NCBI GenBank assembly: GCA_022711355.1 | Contig: JAKLFE010000010.1 | Coordinates: forward strand, 29,854 to 93,853 | Direction: 5' to 3' | Source: Spirochaetota bacterium | Lineage (GTDB): Bacteria; Spirochaetota; Spirochaetia; Treponematales; Rectinemataceae | DNA: 64,000 nucleotides | Shown: one piece after another, positions 45,005-52,434 of the stretch | How positions within the stretch are numbered: the first letter of the stretch is position 1 | Layout: every line of letters starts with the position of its first letter | Notes under the pieces: generated by a model | Database searches by the model: none | Seen by the model: the letters and a program-made list of their open reading frames with translations, nothing else | What the model was told of the DNA's origin: nothing | Position numbers and translations under genes: made by a program

Positions 45005-45916
45005 TCAAATATCGCGGGGGCGGCCGAGGGACAGGATCTTGCGCGCCGCCTTCAGCGCCAGGACGGAGGCGCGGCGCGCGCCTGGATCGAGCAAGCCGTT
45101 TTCCTTCGCCAGGCGGATGTGGTCGAGCCTCATCTGCACGCGCTCGCGGACGAGGCGCCGGGGCATCTCGCGCTCGCAGGCCGCCATGAGGCGGGCGAGG
45201 TCCCGCTGGTAGGCGATCCTCGTCGCGGAGGCTTTCGTGCTCCGGGACAGGCTGCCGGCATGGACGCGATACCGCACGATGGGGGTATCGAAGTACTCGA
45301 TGTGGACGCCGGAGCGGGAGATCGACAGCCACAAGGGCCAATCGTCGAGCATGGAGTAGGCCTCGATCTTCCGCATGTGCTCGAGGAGCAGGGCCCGCTC
45401 GAAGACGGCCGAGGGGGCGAAGACCCTGTTGCACTGGAGCTGCTTGATGAGCTGGGTCGGCGCGGGCATCGCGGAAAAGGCCCTGTATCGTTCCCGCTTC
45501 CGCTCGTCGTCGCTCGAGAAGGCGGGATCCTCTATATCGAAAAAGGGCCGCCCGAAGGCGACCCGAAGGCGGGAGCTCCGCAGCCATTCGAACATGGCGG
45601 CCAGCCCCTCGGGAATGAGGAGGTCGTCGCCGCCTATGACCTTCACGTACTCGCCGCCGGCCGCCTCGCAGCCCGAGAGGACGTTGCCCCTCACCCCGAG
45701 GTTCTGCGGGTGGAACAAGCACCTGACGCTCGGGCCCGATTCGGGCAGCCGCTCCCGCCAGGCCTCGATCGCGGCTCGCGTCCCATCCCGGCTCGCGTCG
45801 TCGCAGACGATCAGCTCGAGGCCCGGCGCCCTGACGCTGGCCGCCGAATCGAGGGTCCCGGCGATGGTGTTTTCCTGGTTGTAGGTAACGACGACGATGC
45901 TCAATGTCCCGACCAT
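45005..45916 (-). CDS. GT2 family glycosyltransferase
   Basis: GT-A transferase of 303 aa with SIVVVTYNQENTIAGTLDSA, IVCDDASRDGTRAAIE, and VIGGDDLLIPEG (DXD-like). The ATG at 45916 has AGAGGTG just upstream; a GTG two codons earlier lies inside that site. The 134 bp between it and the acyltransferase gene are A/T-rich and contain only a weak TTGTGA-N17-TACTAC promoter-like pair, so transcription may restart here. Confidence 0.86.
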   Translation of the reverse strand: MVGTLSIVVVTYNQENTIAGTLDSAASVRAPGLELIVCDDASRDGTRAAIEAWRERLPESGPSVRCLFHPQNLGVRGNVLSGCEAAGGEYVKVIGGDDLLIPEGLAAMFEWLRSSRLRVAFGRPFFDIEDPAFSSDDERKRERYRAFSAMPAPTQLIKQLQCNRVFAPSAVFERALLLEHMRKIEAYSMLDDWPLWLSISRSGVHIEYFDTPIVRYRVHAGSLSRSTKASATRIAYQRDLARLMAACEREMPRRLVRERVQMRLDHIRLAKENGLLDPGARRASVLALKAARKILSLGRPRDI

Positions 45917-46050
45917 GGACACCTCTGAATGGTAGTATTCACTCTATATCTTTTTCACAACAGCGCACACGGATAGGCCTCATGCACAAACGCATACATC
46001 CAAGCTCATCGAAAAAGCGATAAGCACGGACAACGAATCCAATAGCCGAT

Positions 46051-46872
46051 CTATTTTTCCTGTCCAGCCCATACAGCATACCCGACACCCTCCCAAGGCA
46101 TTCCGCGTTCAAAGTGGAAACGCCATGGGTAGAGGCACTCCCCGGTGGTCTTATCTTTGACCTTATCGATAGTCGCGATTTCCTTAGCGGGGACGCCAGC
46201 CACGACGGTGCCAGTATGGACATTCTCCCTTACGAGGGAATGCGCGCCGACGAGCGTATCTTCTTCAACGACAATACCGGGCAGGATGGTGGTCGCCGTA
46301 GCAATTACAGCAAAACGTTTTACCGTTACTCCGTTCAGCGTGGCGGATGGGGGAGTCGGATCATTGGTCAAAACCGTATATGGGTATATCCAAACAAAAT
46401 CCTCGATCGTGCTCTTTTGACCGACATGAACGCTGCTATGCAAACTAACGTAGGAACCAATTGAGCAATACCCCTGTATATCGGACAGCGTCCCGATTCT
46501 TACATGTCTCCCAATGATGGTTTCCTCTCGTATGGTCACTCGATGCCCACACTGGAAATGCTCACCAATGATCACACTCGCGTAAATCACGGCATGAGAG
46601 CGGATCAAAGAGCCGCTGTCGATTCGGGTCTCAGGAAATACATATTCATCCGGGCAAGCATAATATGAAGAGCAAGGCTCACCTATCGTCGAATACGGTC
46701 CAATATTGCAATTACTACCCACATGGCAATTGGCGTGGATGATTGAGAAGTCGCCAATCACCGTATTAGCGCCAATACTTGATCGCTGATCTATTCGGAC
46801 ATTGCCGCCGATACGGACATTTTCTCCGAACGAGACTCCCGGAAAGCGTTCTGCTAAATCTTCTTTATGCAT
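46051..46872 (-). CDS. Hexapeptide-repeat (left-handed beta-helix) acyltransferase
   Basis: About 273 aa, almost all hexapeptide repeats ([LIV]GxxxX), for example VRIGGNVRIDQRSSIGANTV and TIIGRHVRIGTLSDIQGYCS, ending with the coenzyme-A pocket turn VVAGVPAKEI. It is A/T-rich. The ATG at 46872 follows GAGGTG, 8 nt after the dehydrogenase stop. Position next to fdtA/fdtB suggests it N-acylates the 3-amino-3,6-dideoxyhexose, as FdtC/QdtC do, though those are shorter. The acyl donor may come from the neighbouring 3-hydroxyacyl-CoA dehydrogenase. Confidence 0.83.
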   Translation of the reverse strand: MHKEDLAERFPGVSFGENVRIGGNVRIDQRSSIGANTVIGDFSIIHANCHVGSNCNIGPYSTIGEPCSSYYACPDEYVFPETRIDSGSLIRSHAVIYASVIIGEHFQCGHRVTIREETIIGRHVRIGTLSDIQGYCSIGSYVSLHSSVHVGQKSTIEDFVWIYPYTVLTNDPTPPSATLNGVTVKRFAVIATATTILPGIVVEEDTLVGAHSLVRENVHTGTVVAGVPAKEIATIDKVKDKTTGECLYPWRFHFERGMPWEGVGYAVWAGQEK

Positions 46873-46880
46873 ACGACACC

Positions 46881-47717
46881 TCACTGATAGGCGTAAAAGC
46901 CTTTACCGGTCTTTCTGCCTAATTCGTTCCGCTTTAGCATTTCCTCCAACATCGCATTGGCTCGATAATTTTCGTTCCCTAAATCGCCGTGAAGAGTGTT
47001 CAGAATCTGCAGCGTAACATCAATTCCGATATAGTCCATCAGCTCGAAGGGGCCCATGGGAGCGTTTGTTCCCAATTTCATCGCATCATCAACATCCTGA
47101 ACAGCGACCTTTTCCGATGCAACGTAGTTCATCGCGTGGTTCAGGTATGCAAAAAGCAGGCGGTTCACTACGAATCCCTGGATGCAGGGAAGCTCGATTA
47201 TCTTTTTATCGTCCAATGAATTTAAGAACCTATATATAGCAGTTCGGAAATCCGTAGTATTCTCACTTAAAAAGGACAGCTCAATTAAGCGCATTTTCGT
47301 GGGGGGATTGAAGAAATGCATGCCGCAAAAACGGTATCGTTCTTTGGGATCGACCAATCTGAATAAATCAAGACTCGAAGTCGTTGACACTACGTTCGCG
47401 TCACTATCAACAGAATTGAAGATATCCCTTAATACTCCTTTTTTTATTTCATAATCCTCTTTCACGCATTCGATAATTAAGTCGCAATCGTGGATTGCCG
47501 CGATAGACTGAGAGAATTCGACCCTGCTTTTCATTGTACCGATGAACTCATAATCCAGCTTCTCATACTTGACTTTTTTCTCTATGGATTTCTCAAAAAT
47601 GCCTGCATGGCTTTCAATGTTTCGATGCGTATAAGCAATGACCTGGAATCCTTTTTGAGGCAAGTACTCGATCAGCTTACTTCCGATTGTGCCAAGTCCA
47701 ACGATACCGATTTTCAT
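46881..47717 (-). CDS. 3-hydroxyacyl-CoA dehydrogenase family protein
   Basis: 278 aa: NAD-binding GIVGLGTIGSKLIEYLP at the N-terminus, the catalytic-histidine segment GMHFFNPPTKMRLIEL, and a C-terminal domain with FVVNRLLFAYLNHAMN and GPFELMDYIGIDVTL. All parts expected of 3-hydroxybutyryl-CoA dehydrogenase are present. It is the most A/T-rich gene in the window and surely acquired. A catabolic enzyme is unexpected in a polysaccharide locus; supplying 3-hydroxyacyl-CoA to the adjacent acyltransferase would explain it (inference). Confidence 0.85.
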   Translation of the reverse strand: MKIGIVGLGTIGSKLIEYLPQKGFQVIAYTHRNIESHAGIFEKSIEKKVKYEKLDYEFIGTMKSRVEFSQSIAAIHDCDLIIECVKEDYEIKKGVLRDIFNSVDSDANVVSTTSSLDLFRLVDPKERYRFCGMHFFNPPTKMRLIELSFLSENTTDFRTAIYRFLNSLDDKKIIELPCIQGFVVNRLLFAYLNHAMNYVASEKVAVQDVDDAMKLGTNAPMGPFELMDYIGIDVTLQILNTLHGDLGNENYRANAMLEEMLKRNELGRKTGKGFYAYQ

Positions 47718-47740
47718 CTTTCTCCCTCCATGGATTCGAC

Positions 47741-48844
47741 TCAGTAGCTGTTTATTGCCTCGATCACCATCTCGACTTCCGCATCATCCATAGTCGGGCT
47801 CATGGGCAAGCTCAGCTCCTCGCGGTGGATCCGCTCGGTGACGGGAAGAGAGGAAGAGGAGAGCTCGCGGTAGGCCCCTTGCAGATGCGGCGGTATCGGG
47901 TAGTGGATCATGGTATGGATCCCGCGCTCCTGGAGATGGGCCTTGAGCGCCTCCCGCTCGGGAGAGCGGATCGCGAAGATATGCCAGACGTGGCGCTCCT
48001 CGTCGTCGCAGCGCGGCAGGGCCACGAGGGGGCTGCGTATCCCCTCGCGGTACCGCCGCGATATGGCCCTTCGTCGCTCGTTGTCGGCGTCGAGCGTCCT
48101 CAGCTTCACGGAAAGGAAAGCCGCCTGGAGCTCGTCGAGCCGCGAGTTGACTCCCTTGATCTCGTGGACGTACTTCTCGACGGATCCGTTGTTGGCCATC
48201 ATCCTCGCGCAGGAGTCGAGCTTCGGATCGCTCGTCACGATGGCGCCGCCGTCGCCGAGGGCGCCCAGGTTCTTCCCCGGATAGAAGCTGAAGCCCGCGG
48301 CGTCGCCGAGGGAGCCGGCCCTCCTGCCGCGATAGAGCGCGCCATGGGCCTGGGCCGAGTCCTCGATGACGACGAGCCCCCGCTCCCGGCCGAGCCGCGC
48401 CAGGGGCTCCATGTCGGCGACCTGGCCGTACAGGTGGACGGGAAGGATCGCCCGGGTCCGCGGGCCGACCGCGGCGCGGGCGGCCTCGGGATCGATGAGG
48501 AACGTGGACAGATCGGGCTCGACCAGCACGGGCTTGAGGCGGTTGTCGGTCACGGCGAGGATCGTCGCGATGAAGGTGTTCGCGGGCAGCACCACCTCGT
48601 CGAAGTCGTCCCAGCCCCTCGTCTCCTTATAGGCGCGCAGGATGAGCCGGAGGGCGTCGAGGCCGTTGGCGACGCCGAGGCAGGAGCCCGCGCCGCAGAA
48701 GGCGGCGAACTCGCGCTCGAAGGCCGCGCAGCGCTCGCCCTTGATGAACCAGCCCGCGTCCAGGGTCTCCTCGAAGGCGGCGACCAGCTCCGCTCGGTGC
48801 CGGGCGTTGACGTCCCGGAGGGACAGGAAAGGCACATCGCTCAT
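47741..48844 (-). CDS. fdtB: DegT/DnrJ/EryC1 sugar aminotransferase (FdtB/QdtB-like)
   Basis: PLP-dependent transaminase, 367 aa, that probably aminates C3 of dTDP-3-keto-6-deoxyhexose. [17 protein letters not shown] at the start, [33 protein letters not shown] and [18 protein letters not shown] with the PLP lysine are typical. Its start overlaps the FdtA-like isomerase by 4 nt, the usual pairing. The product would be dTDP-3-amino-3,6-dideoxy-galactose (Fuc3N) or -glucose (Qui3N); sequence by eye does not decide. Confidence 0.88.
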   Translation of the reverse strand: MSDVPFLSLRDVNARHRAELVAAFEETLDAGWFIKGERCAAFEREFAAFCGAGSCLGVANGLDALRLILRAYKETRGWDDFDEVVLPANTFIATILAVTDNRLKPVLVEPDLSTFLIDPEAARAAVGPRTRAILPVHLYGQVADMEPLARLGRERGLVVIEDSAQAHGALYRGRRAGSLGDAAGFSFYPGKNLGALGDGGAIVTSDPKLDSCARMMANNGSVEKYVHEIKGVNSRLDELQAAFLSVKLRTLDADNERRRAISRRYREGIRSPLVALPRCDDEERHVWHIFAIRSPEREALKAHLQERGIHTMIHYPIPPHLQGAYRELSSSSLPVTERIHREELSLPMSPTMDDAEVEMVIEAINSY

Positions 48845-49311
48845 CGTTCGGCTCCTTCGTCCCCGCTCGAGCGGCCGAGGCCCATCGCGAGGAAGTCGTC
48901 GTAGTTCCTGATGTAGTCGGCTTCCTCGTAGTGCTCGCTCGCGAGCACCATGAGCACGCAGTCGGGTGAGAAATCGTACATCTCGCGCCAGACGCCGGGG
49001 CCCAGGTAGAGGCCGGTCTCGCAGGAGCGGAGCTCGAAGACCTCGCGGCGGGAGCGGTCGTCGAGGACGACCTTGCAGCTCCCGTGCACGGCGACCATCA
49101 CCTGCCGCAGCGCGCGATGGGCGTGGGCTCCGCGCCGGACCTCGGGGGCCGTGGCGTAGATGTAATACACTCGCTTGGCGAAGAAGGGGACGGCGGCCCC
49201 GAATTCGAGCGAGATCAGGCTCCCCCGGGAATCGGCGATAGGGTCGAAATGGAGCACGCGCCAGAGGAGCTTCCGCCCTTCGCCCTCGAACGCCCCTTCG
49301 GCTGGCATCAT
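48841..49311 (-). CDS. fdtA: dTDP-4-oxo-6-deoxyhexose 3,4-isomerase (FdtA/QdtA cupin)
   Basis: Cupin sugar isomerase of 156 aa that moves the keto group from C4 to C3 of the RfbB product. Key residues are in [20 protein letters not shown] (catalytic HxH) and [17 protein letters not shown] and [21 protein letters not shown] are family signatures. The ATG at 49311 overlaps the stop of the upstream transferase (ATGA). FdtA versus QdtA, and so galacto versus gluco product, cannot be told by inspection. Confidence 0.88.
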   Translation of the reverse strand: MMPAEGAFEGEGRKLLWRVLHFDPIADSRGSLISLEFGAAVPFFAKRVYYIYATAPEVRRGAHAHRALRQVMVAVHGSCKVVLDDRSRREVFELRSCETGLYLGPGVWREMYDFSPDCVLMVLASEHYEEADYIRNYDDFLAMGLGRSSGDEGAER

Positions 49312-50657
49312 CTCGCGACCCCTCTCAGCATCCGCTTCACCGACTTCCTCGTCTTCTCCGGCAGCAGGCCCAGCAGGGCGCGGATTCCTTCCACGATCCG
49401 GCGCTTGGCCCCCGTGCCCTGCCATTCGCCGATCAAGCCGAACTCCGCGGGATCCACGGCCGTCCTCGAGCCCGGGCCTTCGCCGGCGAGCGGCACGCCG
49501 GTGATCTCGGAGATCGCCGCGAGCCTGTGGGCGAAGCGATGGCCGCTCTCGATAGCGCGGTTCGACCCGGCGACGATCTCCGCCCTCCTCCCCTCGTCCT
49601 CGAGCAGGGAGGCGCAGAGGGACCGCGCCTCGTACTTGTCCCTATACACCGGGATCTCGACGAAGGGCGCGAATTCCCCCAGGTCGTCCTGGCGGTCGCT
49701 CACGAGGCAGGCCCGCGAGGCCATGACGTCCCGGATCCTCCAATTGAGCCCCTCGGTCGCCTGCAGGTGGCTGACGTTCACGCAAATTCTCGAGCTGTTG
49801 TAGGCGCGCTCGTTTTGCGCCATGTCGTAGACCGGCGTCGGATCGAAGGCCAGGGCGAGCCGATAGGAGGAATTCGCGGCATAGGTCCAATCCGCGTTGC
49901 CGTACACCGTCAGACCGAGATCGGCGAGCTCGCTCAGGAGCTCCACGCGGAGATTGGTCGAAATCAGGTTGTGCAGGATACCCCTGCTGAAAAGGCGAGC
50001 GATCGCCGGGGGCACCTCGTGCAGGCGAAGCAGGTCATCGAGCCCCGCGAAGGGATCGCGCTCGATATGGTCGAGGAAAGCCGAGACGCTCCGTCTCTCC
50101 TCGATCGAATACTCCGAGCAAGCCCGGATCAGCTCTTCGCCGCGGTTGAAATAGGACCCGATGAAGCTGATGTTCTTGTCTTGGGGCAGCTCGAGCGCCC
50201 TGATATCGGTCGCGAAGGGCAGGTAGTGCATGGCCCGCGGCTCGACCCCGAAGCGTTCGCGCAGCAGGGGGGCGGAGCTCTTCGTGACTATCCCGAAATG
50301 GTACCTCTCCTTGCGCTTGCGCAGGTCCCCCTGATTGCTGAAATAAATCGCGGAATCGGCCTCCCACACCAGTATCGGGCAGGAGAGCGCGTCGAGGAGC
50401 TCCAGGGGAGTGGCGTGGTTGAAGGAGACGACGAGGTCGGGCTGGAAGGACAGGATCCTGGAGACGAAGCCTCGGCGATTCCGGATCTTGGATAGGGAGT
50501 TCACCTCGGCTGCGGCGGTGTCCATGAAGAGGTTGGCGCTCAGGACGAGGACCTGGTTGCCGGCGCGCTCGAGGGCGCGGATGAGCCCGTCGTAGAAAAC
50601 CGGGATGCGGTCGAGCGAATTCAGGCCGTTATAGAACGAAAGCAGCACGCGGCTCAA
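49308..50657 (-). CDS. CgeB-like glycosyltransferase
   Basis: 449 aa; N-terminal [20 protein letters not shown] and a donor-side half with [40 protein letters not shown] and [20 protein letters not shown], as in CgeB/DUF3880-type transferases. The start is a TTG at 50657 with GAGGT 6 nt before. It is the first gene after wzt (75-bp gap) and is coupled to fdtA. It may transfer the amino sugar made by the next two genes. Confidence 0.78.
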   Translation of the reverse strand: MSRVLLSFYNGLNSLDRIPVFYDGLIRALERAGNQVLVLSANLFMDTAAAEVNSLSKIRNRRGFVSRILSFQPDLVVSFNHATPLELLDALSCPILVWEADSAIYFSNQGDLRKRKERYHFGIVTKSSAPLLRERFGVEPRAMHYLPFATDIRALELPQDKNISFIGSYFNRGEELIRACSEYSIEERRSVSAFLDHIERDPFAGLDDLLRLHEVPPAIARLFSRGILHNLISTNLRVELLSELADLGLTVYGNADWTYAANSSYRLALAFDPTPVYDMAQNERAYNSSRICVNVSHLQATEGLNWRIRDVMASRACLVSDRQDDLGEFAPFVEIPVYRDKYEARSLCASLLEDEGRRAEIVAGSNRAIESGHRFAHRLAAISEITGVPLAGEGPGSRTAVDPAEFGLIGEWQGTGAKRRIVEGIRALLGLLPEKTRKSVKRMLRGVAR

Positions 50658-50732
50658 GCTAACCTCGCATTAGGGAGAATCGGCATACGGGATGAGGTGT
50701 CATCCGGAGCATATCGCGCCGTGTCGCCCCTA

Positions 50733-51524
50733 TCACGCGTTCAGCATCTTCTCGTAGGTATCGACGACGGCGCCGATCGAATCGCCGATGAACGTGACGC
50801 GCCCGCGCTCGAGCAGCACACCCCTGGTGCAGAGGCCCCTCACGGCCGCGGCGTTGTGGCTGACGAAGAGGACGGTGCGTCCCTGCTTCTCCGACACGTC
50901 CTGCATCTTGCCCATGCACTTCGCCTGGAATCTCGCGTCGCCCACCGCGAGCACCTCGTCGGCGATGAGGATCTCCGAATCCAGGTGGGCGGCGACCGCG
51001 AAGGCCAGGCGCACGTACATGCCGCTCGAATAGCGCTTGACCGGGGTGTCGATGAAGTCCTCGATCTCGCTGAAGGCGACGATCTCGTCGAACTTCCGCG
51101 CCACCTCGGCCTTCTTCATGCCGAGGATGGCGCCGTTCAGGTAGACGTTGTCCCGGCCCGTGAGCTCGGGATGGAAGCCGGTGCCCACCTCGAGGAGGCT
51201 CGCGCAGCGCCCCCGGATCTTGATGCTGCCCTCGGTCGGGGCGGTTATCCTCGATAGTATCTTGAGGAGCGTCGACTTGCCGGCGCCGTTGCGGCCCATG
51301 ATGCCGATCCGCTCGCCCTGCTCCACGTCGAAGCTCACGTCCCGGAGGGCCCAGAAGCTGCCCGAGCGGCCGAACCTTCCCTCCTCGCCGATCTTCGACC
51401 AGGGGTCCTCCTTGCCGCGCAGCCGCGCCCAGGCGCTCTGCAGGTCGCGGTACAGCCGGCCGTTGTTGATGACCCCGAGGCGGTACTCCTTCGAGACGCC
51501 CTCGATCCTCACTGCTGTGCTCAT
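50733..51524 (-). CDS. wzt: ABC exporter ATP-binding protein for polysaccharide (short Wzt)
   Basis: Cytoplasmic ATPase of an O-antigen/teichoic-type polysaccharide exporter, 263 aa. Walker A GRNGAGKST, signature RYSSGMYVRLAFAVA, Walker B ILIADEVLAVGD. It ends just after the nucleotide-binding domain (DTYEKMLNA), so it has no C-terminal carbohydrate-binding domain as found in Wzt of E. coli O9a; export is therefore probably coupled to synthesis and not to a terminal cap. AAGGAA precedes the ATG, 20 nt after wzm. Confidence 0.92.
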   Translation of the reverse strand: MSTAVRIEGVSKEYRLGVINNGRLYRDLQSAWARLRGKEDPWSKIGEEGRFGRSGSFWALRDVSFDVEQGERIGIMGRNGAGKSTLLKILSRITAPTEGSIKIRGRCASLLEVGTGFHPELTGRDNVYLNGAILGMKKAEVARKFDEIVAFSEIEDFIDTPVKRYSSGMYVRLAFAVAAHLDSEILIADEVLAVGDARFQAKCMGKMQDVSEKQGRTVLFVSHNAAAVRGLCTRGVLLERGRVTFIGDSIGAVVDTYEKMLNA

Positions 51525-51544
51525 GTGCAATTCCTTGGTTCGGC

Positions 51545-52405
51545 TCACACGACGTCGATGAAGGTGCGCTCGTTGTGGTTGAAGACCGCGACGCCCGCGA
51601 GGAAGATGAAGACGGAGAAGATAATGCTCCAGATCCAGGCCGTGGCGTCGAAGGAGCCCTTGCCCAGGAGGGCGAAGCGGAAGGCCTCGACGATGGGCGC
51701 GACGGGATTGACCGCGTAGGCCCAGCGCCACTTCTCGGGGACCTGCGAGACGGGATAGGCCACGGGAGTCGCGTACATCCACAGGTGCATGCCGAAGCTC
51801 ACGAGGTGCTTGAGGTCGCGGTACTTGGTCGTCATGGCCGAGATGGTGATGCCTAGCCCCGTGCTGAGGAGGGCCAGCTGCGCGACGAGCAGCGGGAGGA
51901 GGAGCATCATGGGCGTCGGCAGGAAGGCGTAGCCCGCGGCCAGGTAGTAGAGGTAGAAGGCCAGGAGCATGAGGAACTGGATACCCATGCTGAACGCGTT
52001 GGTCGCCACGTAGGAGAGCGGCACGGTGAAGCGCGGGAAGTAGATCTTCCCGAAGAGGCCCGAGTTGGCGGCGAAGGTCTCCGAGCTCTTGATGAGGTTG
52101 GTCGAGAAGAAGGTCCAGAGCACGGTGCCCGAGTAGTAGAACAGGGGCTGGGGGATGCCGTCGGTGCCGATCTTGGCGATGTTGCCGAACACGAACATGT
52201 ACATCACCGTGGTCAGGAGGGGCTGGATGATGAACCAGAGCCAACCGAGCACGGTCTGCTTGTACACGCTCGCGAGGTCCCGCTTGACGAGGAGGCCGAC
52301 GAGGTCCCGGTAGCGGATGAGCTCCCGGAGGTTGAAGTCGAAGAGGTTGGTCTTGGGCTTGATCACGAGGTCCCAATCGCCCTCGGTCGCATTCGTGGTC
52401 GTCAT
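51545..52405 (-). CDS. wzm: ABC-2 polysaccharide exporter permease (Wzm)
   Basis: Inner-membrane permease, 286 aa, six hydrophobic segments. YRDLVGLLVKRDLASVYKQ followed by LGWLWFIIQPLLTTVMYMFV is the standard Wzm/TagG N-terminus; PVAYPVSQVPEKWR and NPVAPIVEAFR are near the C-terminus. With Wzt it flips the undecaprenyl-linked polymer to the periplasm. No Wzx or Wzy was seen in the locus. The ATG at 52405 was chosen for the conserved N-terminus. Confidence 0.92.
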   Translation of the reverse strand: MTTTNATEGDWDLVIKPKTNLFDFNLRELIRYRDLVGLLVKRDLASVYKQTVLGWLWFIIQPLLTTVMYMFVFGNIAKIGTDGIPQPLFYYSGTVLWTFFSTNLIKSSETFAANSGLFGKIYFPRFTVPLSYVATNAFSMGIQFLMLLAFYLYYLAAGYAFLPTPMMLLLPLLVAQLALLSTGLGITISAMTTKYRDLKHLVSFGMHLWMYATPVAYPVSQVPEKWRWAYAVNPVAPIVEAFRFALLGKGSFDATAWIWSIIFSVFIFLAGVAVFNHNERTFIDVV

Positions 52406-52434
52406 CTCGCTTCGCTTCCTTTGCTCCACCGCTT

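Noticed and set aside
45939..46223. Minus-strand open frame of 94 codons near the acyltransferase 3' end
   Set aside because: Overlaps the end of the acyltransferase in another frame and lacks any motif or ribosome site.
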